Source of the DNA: Clostridia bacterium
GTDB taxonomy: Bacteria; Bacillota; Clostridia; Oscillospirales; CAG-272
Length of the DNA: 54,372 nt
NCBI GenBank assembly: GCA_017623355.1
Contig: JAGAPG010000021.1
Span: forward strand, 1 to 54,372
Direction: 5' to 3'
Notes under the pieces: generated by a model
The model's input: only the letters and a program-made list of their open reading frames with translations
Told to the model about the DNA's origin: nothing
Databases searched by the model: none
Translations under genes and position numbers: made by a program
Part shown: positions 47,890 through 54,372 of the stretch, one piece after another
Numbering within the stretch: position 1 is the stretch's first letter
Layout: each line of letters begins with the position of its first letter

Positions 47890-49874
47890 TATTTTATTCT
47901 CCTGAAGCCCTTAAGGCTCTTGATCTTATTTTTGTAAGCATAAATTATTCCAGCGCACTCATCCTTTGATTCGTCAGTAAATATAAAATGATGAGAAAAC
48001 GAGCTTATTTCGTCAATTTTGTCAGCCATGTATACAGGAACGCTGTTGAAAATAACATTTCTGTGAGAAAATATGCCCTCAGCATAAAACTCCGCATCGA
48101 CCCTGTCCTTCATATATCCCTTACACTTATCACAGCCAACAGAATCCTTAAGAATGCACTTGTGAGTTGTCATAACAGGGATTTTTCCGTAAGCAACGAC
48201 ACTCTCCCCTTTAAAATCCTCAAGCTGGCGCAATGATAGCTCGGGAGACATTATAACACTATCAAATCCAAGATCATGCAAAAATCGAACACAGGGTCGG
48301 TTAAATGCATTAAATCTGAAATTAGCCTGAGAGATAAAGCCATATTTTTTAACGCGCTCTATTTGACCTATGTTAGATACAAGAGCGTATTTTATTCCGT
48401 CGTTTTTAGCTTTTTCAAGCATTTTTTCAATACTCGTCCACTCGTTATCGAATATAACAGGCGGAAGTGCGATGCCGTTTATTCGTTTATCTCTTTTGTA
48501 TCGATCAACGTACACATATATCCTATCAAAATACGACACATCGTCGGGGATTTTATCAGGATCAAGGAAAAACGCGCTACGAATTTTATCCTTAGACGCA
48601 CAAATGCTTTTCGGCTTATATATAGGATCGATCGGCTCTCTCCCATACGAAAGGAGCTTTGATACCGCCTCTCGTCTTAAAGCATTAAGCTTAGACACTC
48701 TCACCATAATATTATCCGACTTTTCTATCTCTATTGCCCCAAGCTCAAACGGAGTTTGACCGAATTTTGAAAGGCTTTTTATAATATCCTCTTTAGACAT
48801 AGGCGCGTTTTTTGCTTCCTCAACTATGTCAGCATATACGGTAGCGCTTTTGCCACTATATCTTAGGGTAAGTGTCGCTTTTTCGCCCAAAACAAATCGC
48901 GCTGACACTGTTATTTGCGGCTTTTTAAGCTCAGGAATATCGGTCGCTATATTGCTCGTGCGCACTTTATCGTCCTCGGAGCGAACTCCAAGCATAGACG
49001 AATCTATAGCTCCCTTAAAATATCCGTCAGTAAAGCCCTGACGAGAAAAAAGCGCTTCAAGTGTGCGTAATTCACCCTTTTCGGCATTTCTTCCGTTATC
49101 AATTAAGCGTCTGTATATACTACCCACGCCATAAACGTAGGCATCACTCTTCATCCTTCCTTCTATTTTATAGGAATCAACTCCTATGTCAGAAAGCTCC
49201 GAAAGGTGAGGGGCGAGCGACATATCCTTAAGGCTGAGCATATAGCTCTGTTTCTTATTTATCGAGTACGGTAAACGGCAGGGCTGGGCGCACTCTCCTC
49301 TGTTTCCGCTTCTGCCGCCGAGAGCATAGCTCATAAGACACTGTCCCGAAACCGACATACAGTGCGCTCCGTGAACAAATGCCTCTATCTCGGCAGATGT
49401 GTTGCTTTTTATATATGAAATATTTTTCTTATCAAGCTCTCGTGCGACAACAACTCTTTTACAGCCCATTTTCTGAAGCATCGACACTCCGTCAAGGTTA
49501 TGAGCAGTACACTGTGTGCTTGCGTGTATCTCAAGTTCCGGAAAATGCTCTCTTAAAAGAGTGATAATTCCAAGATCCGAAACGATAACCGCATCAACTC
49601 CCGCCGTCCAAAGCCTCGAAGCATATTCTAAAAGAAGCGGTATTTCCTTTTCGTATATCGCAATGTTCAAGGTAACAAAAACCTTGACTCCGTGAGCGTG
49701 GCACAAAGAAATTGCCTCACTCACATTATCAAGGGTGAAGTTATCAGCTCTTATTCTGGCGTTAAATATATCAAGTCCTAAATACACCGCATCTGCACCC
49801 GCCGATATAGCTCCTAAAAGAGATGCCATATCTCCGCTTGGGCACAAAAGCTCGGGGATGTGTTTATTTTTCAT
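47889..49874 (-). CDS. U32-family peptidase-like protein (RlhA/TrhP type)
   Basis: A 661-residue two-domain U32 protein. The N-terminal TIM-barrel half has LCPSGDMASLLGAISAGADAVYLG (short form GADAVYLGLDIFNAR) and the cysteine motif GQCLMSYALGGRSGNRG with CAQPCR. A CCK-type cluster (CILKDSVGCDKCKG) lies near the C-terminus. Despite the name, members such as RlhA and TrhP hydroxylate rRNA or tRNA using prephenate and an Fe-S cluster. Length fits the long RlhA type. ATG 49874 overlaps the zapA end by 11 bp. No ribosome site upstream beyond coupling. Exact RNA target is unknown. Confidence 0.9.
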   Translation of the reverse strand: MKNKHIPELLCPSGDMASLLGAISAGADAVYLGLDIFNARIRADNFTLDNVSEAISLCHAHGVKVFVTLNIAIYEKEIPLLLEYASRLWTAGVDAVIVSDLGIITLLREHFPELEIHASTQCTAHNLDGVSMLQKMGCKRVVVARELDKKNISYIKSNTSAEIEAFVHGAHCMSVSGQCLMSYALGGRSGNRGECAQPCRLPYSINKKQSYMLSLKDMSLAPHLSELSDIGVDSYKIEGRMKSDAYVYGVGSIYRRLIDNGRNAEKGELRTLEALFSRQGFTDGYFKGAIDSSMLGVRSEDDKVRTSNIATDIPELKKPQITVSARFVLGEKATLTLRYSGKSATVYADIVEEAKNAPMSKEDIIKSLSKFGQTPFELGAIEIEKSDNIMVRVSKLNALRREAVSKLLSYGREPIDPIYKPKSICASKDKIRSAFFLDPDKIPDDVSYFDRIYVYVDRYKRDKRINGIALPPVIFDNEWTSIEKMLEKAKNDGIKYALVSNIGQIERVKKYGFISQANFRFNAFNRPCVRFLHDLGFDSVIMSPELSLRQLEDFKGESVVAYGKIPVMTTHKCILKDSVGCDKCKGYMKDRVDAEFYAEGIFSHRNVIFNSVPVYMADKIDEISSFSHHFIFTDESKDECAGIIYAYKNKIKSLKGFRRIK

Positions 49875-50175
49875 ACTGCATAAGCTTGGAGCGAAGCTCC
49901 TCATTTTCCCTTTTAAGTCTGTTTACGTTGGCTTGATAAAGAGCTATCTGAGCTTCGAGATTTTTTACCCTTTTTCCGTCACTCTCGCCCTTACTGTAGG
50001 AATCCATAGCGCAAAAGATAGCTGCCTCCAAAAGCGAGCAGTTCCTATTTGATTTAACCATAGACGTTATTCTTTCGTCGACAGCCTTCGCTACGCTCTC
50101 AACGTATTCTCCGCCTTCCTCGGAAACTATGCCGAGTCTTATACCTGCTATTTCAACATATATCTTCTGTTTCAT
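49864..50175 (-). CDS. zapA: Cell division protein ZapA
   Basis: A 103-residue ZapA protein, which bundles FtsZ filaments at midcell. The N-terminal globular part (KIYVEIAGIRLGIVSEE, then AVDERITSM) is followed by a helical, coiled-coil C-terminus from about residue 55. The zapA-U32 order is common in Firmicutes. It heads the operon; I see no strong promoter in the short gap to proB. Confidence 0.92.
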   Translation of the reverse strand: MKQKIYVEIAGIRLGIVSEEGGEYVESVAKAVDERITSMVKSNRNCSLLEAAIFCAMDSYSKGESDGKRVKNLEAQIALYQANVNRLKRENEELRSKLMQYEK

Positions 50176-50228
50176 TGTCTTTTTTCTCCGATTTTTGTAC
50201 TAAAAAGCTTAAAATCCTTGCAAAGCAC

Positions 50229-50257
50229 TTGAAATTTAAGCGTTGTATGGTTATAAT
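50229..50257 (+). promoter_or_regulatory. Sigma-A promoter of proB-proA-thiI-DUF1292
   Basis: TTGAAA at 50229-50234, 17-bp spacer, TATAAT at 50252-50257; leader about 57 nt. Confidence 0.78.
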
Positions 50258-50320
50258 ATATTATATATTACAAATAGAAATTTATCAAGGTAGTTTTTAA
50301 TATTTTTTTGGAGAAATATA

Positions 50321-51112
50321 ATGAGTATCATCAAAAATTGCAAAAGAATAGTGGTTAAAATAGGAACATCCACTCTTACATATTCAAACGGCTCGCTTAA
50401 TCTAAGAAGAATAGAAGCGCTTGTTCGTACTCTTTCTGATTTCAAAAACGCAGGTCACGAGGTAATTATGGTAAGCTCCGGAGCTGTCGGCGCAGGATAT
50501 GCGCGTCTTGCTCTTTCCGAGTATCCGAAAACTCTTGATCAAAAGCAGGCGTGTGCAGCTGTAGGTCAAAGCCAGCTTATGAGAATTTACGATAGCTGCT
50601 TCTCGCTTTACGGACACACCGTGGCTCAAATTCTTATGACCAAGGATGTCGTAGAGGACGAAAGCAGGCTTTTGCACCTCAAAAACACATTCTTCTCGCT
50701 TATAAAAATGGGCTGTATTCCGATAGTAAACGAAAACGACTCTATATCAAGCCAAGAAATGCAATTTGGCGGAAACGATACTCTCTCGGCATACGTTGGA
50801 ATTGCCGCAGAAGCCGATCTTATAATAAATCTGAGCGACATTGACGGTCTTTATGACAAGGATCCAAGAAAATTCGACGATGCAAAGCTGATCGACCGAG
50901 TTGAAGAAATAGACGATACCGTCCGCGCTTGCGCCGGCGGAGCAGGAACTGCAAGAGGAACAGGTGGAATGATTGCTAAGATTGAGGCTGCCGAGATCGC
51001 ATCGAAAAACAAGATACCTATGCTTATAATAAACGGTCAGGATCCGTTTATCCTTTATCAAATTCTCGACGGAAAGCACGTTGGAACATATTTTGCCGCA
51101 AGAAAGGACTAA
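50321..51112 (+). CDS. proB: Glutamate 5-kinase
   Basis: A 263-residue kinase for the first step of proline synthesis. It has the amino-acid kinase fold: VVKIGTSTLTY near the start, VSSGAVGAGYARL, ENDSISSQEMQFGGNDTLSA-type segment (FGGNDTLSAYVG), LSDIDGLYDKDPR and GGAGTARGTGGM. The C-terminal PUA domain of E. coli ProB is absent, as in many short ProB forms. First gene of a four-gene unit; its stop is one base before proA. Confidence 0.96.
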   Translation: MSIIKNCKRIVVKIGTSTLTYSNGSLNLRRIEALVRTLSDFKNAGHEVIMVSSGAVGAGYARLALSEYPKTLDQKQACAAVGQSQLMRIYDSCFSLYGHTVAQILMTKDVVEDESRLLHLKNTFFSLIKMGCIPIVNENDSISSQEMQFGGNDTLSAYVGIAAEADLIINLSDIDGLYDKDPRKFDDAKLIDRVEEIDDTVRACAGGAGTARGTGGMIAKIEAAEIASKNKIPMLIINGQDPFILYQILDGKHVGTYFAARKD

Positions 51113-51113
51113 T

Positions 51114-52364
51114 ATGGAGCTTTACGAATATATTAAGGATATATGCCAAAGAAGCAAAAGGGCTTCTCTTTCTCTTGGAATAACAAGCGGAAAGGAGCGA
51201 AACGATGCGCTTCTTCAAATTGCCGAAAGAATTTTAGACAACTCTCAAGCCATAATCGACGCAAACTCTATTGATATTGAAAATGCACGCGCAAACGGAA
51301 TATCCGAGGCGCTTATTGACAGACTTACTCTCACTCAAGCAAGAATAAAGGATATTGCTAAGGCTATTATAAAAATTTCCTCTCTGCCCGATCCCATCGG
51401 CAGTGGCGAAATAACTACACGTCCTAACGGTCTTGAAATACACAAAACCAAGGTTCCTCTCGGCGTTGTCGCTATGATCTACGAGGCGCGTCCAAACGTT
51501 ACTCCCGATGCCGCTTCTCTTTGCCTAAAAAGCGGAAACAGTGTTATCCTTCGCGGTGGCAAGGAAGCTATAAATTCAAACAAATGTATAGTCGAAATAA
51601 TACGAGGAGCTCTTGACGAAATGGGCTTTGATAAGGACTGCGTAATTCTTATCGAAAACACAACAAGAGAAAGCGCAAATATTCTTATGGAAATGCGCGG
51701 ATATATTGACGTTCTTATTCCGAGAGGCGGAAAGGGACTTATCAAAAACATCGTTGAAAACGCAAAGGTTCCGATAATCGAAACAGGCGCGGGCAACTGT
51801 CATCTTTATGTTGATGAGGATGCAGATATTGATATGGCAATCGACGTTGCGATAAACGCAAAATGCTCCCGCCCGTCGGTTTGTAACGCAATAGAAACCG
51901 TTTTGGTACACAAAAGCGTTGCAAAGGAATTTTTAACAAGATTTTATGCAGAAACACGAGAATACGATCTTAAATTTTGCGCTTGTCCAAAGGGCTGTGA
52001 GATTCTTCCGTATGCTGACGAGGCAACGGATGAGGATTTCGACACGGAATATGATGACTACATCGTTTCCTGCAAGGTCGTATCAAGCGTATACGAGGCT
52101 TGCGAGCATATAAGAAAATATTCAACCGGGCACAGTGAGGCTATAATAACCGAAAATGCGCGCAACGCCGATTATTTTACAAAATCGATTGATTCCTGCT
52201 CGCTCTACGTAAATGCTTCAACGAGGTTCACAGACGGCGGAGAATTTGGATTTGGTGCGGAAATAGGAATTTCCACACAAAAGCTGCACGTAAGAGGTCC
52301 TATGGGGCTTGACGCTCTTACGACAACTAAGTATATTATTAAAGGCGACGGACAGATAAGATGA
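51114..52364 (+). CDS. proA: Gamma-glutamyl phosphate reductase
   Basis: A 416-residue aldehyde-dehydrogenase-fold enzyme for the second step of proline synthesis. It shows GVVAMIYEARPNVTPDAASL, ILRGGKEAINSN, the catalytic cysteine in KCSRPSVCNA, and the C-terminal STRFTDGGEFGFGAEIGIS motif. ATG 51114 follows AGAAAGGA within the proB end; longer in-frame starts overlap proB without a ribosome site. It overlaps thiI by 4 bp (ATGA). Confidence 0.96.
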   Translation: MELYEYIKDICQRSKRASLSLGITSGKERNDALLQIAERILDNSQAIIDANSIDIENARANGISEALIDRLTLTQARIKDIAKAIIKISSLPDPIGSGEITTRPNGLEIHKTKVPLGVVAMIYEARPNVTPDAASLCLKSGNSVILRGGKEAINSNKCIVEIIRGALDEMGFDKDCVILIENTTRESANILMEMRGYIDVLIPRGGKGLIKNIVENAKVPIIETGAGNCHLYVDEDADIDMAIDVAINAKCSRPSVCNAIETVLVHKSVAKEFLTRFYAETREYDLKFCACPKGCEILPYADEATDEDFDTEYDDYIVSCKVVSSVYEACEHIRKYSTGHSEAIITENARNADYFTKSIDSCSLYVNASTRFTDGGEFGFGAEIGISTQKLHVRGPMGLDALTTTKYIIKGDGQIR

Positions 52365-53593
52365 AGGAAGTTATTTTATGTAAATACGGAGAGGTTATCT
52401 TAAAGGGAGCTAACCGTTCCGATTTTGAAGCAAAAATGCTTAAGGAGCTCCGCAGACGCGCAAAGCGCATCGGGAATTTCAATATTTACTATGCGCAAAG
52501 CACCGTTTTTATTGAGCCTGAGGATGATGAGGCTTGCGAGCTTATTGACGAAATGTTTGAGCAGGCAAAGCACGTTTTCGGCTTCGTGGGAATTACAAAA
52601 GCAGCTGTTTGCGAAAAAAATATGGATAAGATCCTTGAGGTTGTGAAAGACTATATTCCGAGAAAGCTTTTGGGCTATAAAACCTTCAAGGCTATGGCAA
52701 AGCGCTCGGATAAGCGCTTTCCGCTCGGCTCTCCCGAGATCGCAGGAGAGGTAGGTGCTGCTGTTTTAGAGGCTACTCACGGAAGGATCAAGGTTGATCT
52801 TAAGGAACCCGAAATTTTAGTTTGCGTAGAGATACGCGAAAAATACGCTTATATTCACGCAGGACAGGATAAGGGCGCAGGCGGTATTCCCTATGGGTCA
52901 AGCGGCAGAGGACTTTTGCTTCTCTCGGGTGGCATAGATTCTCCTGTTGCCGGATTTATGATGGCAAAGCGCGGTGTTCAGCTTGAAGCAATTCACTTTG
53001 AAAGCTTTCCTTATACTTCGGAGCGCGCTAAGGAAAAGGTTTTGGAGCTGGCAAAAATACTTACCGATTACACCATGAGATTAAGAGTTCACGTTATTTC
53101 TCTTACTCACATTCAAGAGCTTATTCGCGACAACTGCGATGAGGATTATTTTACGCTTCTTTTAAGAAGATATATGATGGCGATATCTGTGAAGCTCGCT
53201 CACGATTACGATTGCGATGCTATCATAACAGGCGAAAGCTTGGGGCAGGTTGCAAGCCAGACTATGAAGGCAATAAACGTTACAAACACTCTTTCGGATA
53301 TTCCTGTTTACCGTCCGCTAATCGGTATGGATAAAGAGGAAATAATCTCAATATCAAGACGCATTGGAACTTACGAAACCTCTGTTTTGCCGTATGAGGA
53401 TTGCTGTACCGTGTTCACTCCCAGGCATCCTCGCACACGTCCCGAGCTTGAAAAGGTTATTGAGGAAGAAAGAAAGCTCGATTTTGATGCTCTCGTCGAG
53501 GAAGCGTATGCAACTAAGCAATCTATCGTTGTTAAGCTTTTCGGAGATACAATAAACGAAACAGAAAGAGCCGCGGGGGATAAGGATGAATAA
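52361..53593 (+). CDS. thiI: tRNA 4-thiouridine synthase ThiI (no rhodanese domain)
   Basis: A 410-residue enzyme that thiolates U8 of tRNA using sulfur from a cysteine desulfurase. Order: NFLD/THUMP region, PP-loop pyrophosphatase LLSGGIDSPVAGFMMAKRG (ATP-binding SGGIDSP) and a C-terminal helical region with CCTVFTPRHPRTRP. It stops before the rhodanese domain of E. coli ThiI, as in Bacillus, where a partner cysteine desulfurase supplies sulfur. It overlaps proA by 4 bp and the DUF1292 gene by 8 bp. Confidence 0.94.
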   Translation: MKEVILCKYGEVILKGANRSDFEAKMLKELRRRAKRIGNFNIYYAQSTVFIEPEDDEACELIDEMFEQAKHVFGFVGITKAAVCEKNMDKILEVVKDYIPRKLLGYKTFKAMAKRSDKRFPLGSPEIAGEVGAAVLEATHGRIKVDLKEPEILVCVEIREKYAYIHAGQDKGAGGIPYGSSGRGLLLLSGGIDSPVAGFMMAKRGVQLEAIHFESFPYTSERAKEKVLELAKILTDYTMRLRVHVISLTHIQELIRDNCDEDYFTLLLRRYMMAISVKLAHDYDCDAIITGESLGQVASQTMKAINVTNTLSDIPVYRPLIGMDKEEIISISRRIGTYETSVLPYEDCCTVFTPRHPRTRPELEKVIEEERKLDFDALVEEAYATKQSIVVKLFGDTINETERAAGDKDE

Positions 53594-53837
53594 AAAATAC
53601 ATTACGTTAACAGACGAAAACGGTATTGATACGCTTTATGAAATAATCGACGAGGTTTCCTCGGACGGAAAAAATTATGTTGCGGTCGTTCCCGTATCTA
53701 CTCAATATTTTGTTTTGAGAAAGGAAAACTCGGGCAAAAAGGATGAGCTTTTTATTTCTGTTGAGGGCAAGGAGCTTGAAAAAATAGCAGGTATTTTCGA
53801 TCAAAGACTCGATGTTATCGATTACGACAACGAATAA
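53586..53837 (+). CDS. DUF1292-family small protein
   Basis: An 83-residue acidic protein of the DUF1292 family, widespread in Firmicutes. ITLTDENGIDTLYEIIDEV, FVLRKE and the ending IAGIFDQRLD match the family pattern. It is cytoplasmic; function unknown. A CGGGGGATAAGG ribosome site lies inside thiI. It ends the proB unit and is followed at once by the 6S RNA region. Confidence 0.85.
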   Translation: MNKKYITLTDENGIDTLYEIIDEVSSDGKNYVAVVPVSTQYFVLRKENSGKKDELFISVEGKELEKIAGIFDQRLDVIDYDNE

Positions 53838-53840
53838 TTA

Positions 53841-54060
53841 CGACCTGCTTAGTGCGTGATAAGATATATAATTCGACCTACAAGCTTTAATTGGAGTCTA
53901 ATATCCTGTGTCGGTTTGCAGGCCTCCCTTGCTATACTCTCTTAATGAGACGAAAGTCGGACAGTTTAGCAAGGATGTTGGAAGCAGTAATGGCACAATG
54001 AGGACACCACCCTGGAATTTCGGGGCGCAAATCATTATCTTACACGGCTCGGCGGGCAAA
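53841..54060 (+). ncRNA. ssrS: Probable 6S RNA
   Basis: A gene-free stretch that folds into one long rod. TAAGATATATAATT (53860-53873) pairs with AATCATTATCTTA (54030-54042) as a closing stem, and CCTTGCTA (53927-53934) pairs with TAGCAAGG (53967-53974) as the terminal stem. Short helices (GTGTC/GACAC) lie between around a wide central region. This is the 6S plan, in which the bubble mimics open promoter DNA and binds sigma-A RNA polymerase. Conserved-looking clostridial 6S segments (CCTACAAGCTTTAATTGGAG, CACCACCCTGGAATTTCGGG) support it. Ends are approximate. Confidence 0.65.
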
Positions 54061-54088
54061 ATAGCGGATTTTATCCGCTATTTTCTTA
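54061..54088 (+). terminator. Intrinsic terminator of the 6S RNA unit
   Basis: ATAGCGGA (54061-54068) pairs with TCCGCTAT (54074-54081), loop TTTTA, followed by TTTCTTATT. Confidence 0.85.
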
Positions 54089-54115
54089 TTGAAACGATTT
54101 TTTTCAAAAAAAGCC

Positions 54116-54144
54116 TTGATAAAATCAAATTATTATGATATACT
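54116..54144 (+). promoter_or_regulatory. Sigma-A promoter reading into the right edge
   Basis: TTGATA at 54116-54121, 17-bp spacer, TATACT at 54139-54144. The gene or RNA it serves lies beyond the window; its transcript would begin with the terminal repeat region. Confidence 0.65.
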
Positions 54145-54180
54145 TAATAGGCAAATTTCAAGTTTGTGCTTTAATTCTTA

Positions 54181-54372
54181 TTACAGTTTAATATGCAGAG
54201 GTAGCAAGCCTTCGGCTTGTGCTTCGGTCGATCTCTCGTGAGCAAGCTCCCGTCGATCTTGACCTTGCATCCGCAGTGGATTCGTAAAACTTCGTTTTCC
54301 GAGCCCCTTCTCTTAGGCTGCGTATTAAATTGTAACAAGTCACAATTTTTATTTTACAGTTTAATATGCAGA
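54181..54372 (+). repeat. Right-edge repeat, 173-bp period
   Basis: The 19-mer TTACAGTTTAATATGCAGA occurs at 54181-54199 and again at 54354-54372, the last bases of the window. Only one full period is visible. Between them are small hairpins (for example CAAGCC/GGCTTG near 54205). This suggests the start of a tandem or dispersed repeat array at which the sequence stops. I cannot tell which. Confidence 0.6.

Overview
This window looks like chromosomal DNA of a low-GC Gram-positive bacterium of the class Clostridia (Firmicutes/Bacillota), probably a gut-type anaerobe known mainly from metagenomes. The evidence is a Firmicutes-style gene set (TepA, MurD/Ddl, ZapA, ThiI without a rhodanese domain, short ProB without PUA, meso-diaminopimelate dehydrogenase, pyruvate phosphate dikinase, DUF1292, DUF1385), many small lipoproteins, A+T-rich intergenic DNA, and textbook sigma-A promoters (TTGACA/TTGAAA, 17 bp, TATAAT/TAAAAT). 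The window appears bounded by repeats. The left edge is the first ~19 nt of a 16S rRNA gene on the minus strand. The right edge is a 173-bp-period repeat that the sequence stops inside. I see no phage, insertion sequence, CRISPR array or tRNA.

Layout, left to right. (1) 1-396: 16S 5' end with its leader and consensus promoter, divergent from a ClpP-like TepA gene. (2) 1079-8702, minus: ddl, then a very tightly packed run murD, three M42 aminopeptidase paralogues (the last lacking almost all catalytic residues), two lipoproteins and a cysteine desulfurase. (3) 8779-11269, minus: ruvX, DUF1385 membrane protein, prmC. (4) 11426-14519: a small membrane protein, an NCS2 purine permease with a terminator-like leader, RNase P RNA and a lipoprotein. 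(5) 14557-16953: a membrane-anchored, extremely Glu-rich protein ending in a ribosomal-protein-uL15-like domain. (6) 17205-25886, plus: glyA-fur, secG, rnr, ppdK and an alpha-L-fucosidase. (7) 25973-35168, minus: a BspA-type leucine-rich-repeat lipoprotein, then a Gld-type ABC exporter operon followed by a GH94 phosphorylase. (8) 35372-41000: a lone rfbB, alaS, mnmM and three related small lipoproteins. (9) 41096-46468: an MFS/GH2 operon, ddh and an SGNH hydrolase. (10) 46656-50175, minus: zapA, U32 peptidase, maf, nth. (11) 50321-54372, plus: proB, proA, thiI, DUF1292, a probable 6S RNA, a promoter and the terminal repeat.

Functionally most of the window is housekeeping: peptidoglycan precursors (ddl, murD, ddh), translation and RNA metabolism (alaS, prmC, mnmM, thiI, rnr, RNase P, 6S RNA), secretion (secG) and proline synthesis. 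Overlaid are cytoplasmic carbohydrate enzymes without signal peptides (GH29, GH94, GH2, SGNH esterase) with an MFS importer, suggesting uptake of short glycans. The parts least explained by known biology are the uL15-tailed Glu-rich membrane protein, the M42 trio with a dead member, two genes whose own promoters fire into terminator-like leaders, and the Gld-type exporter linked to GH94.
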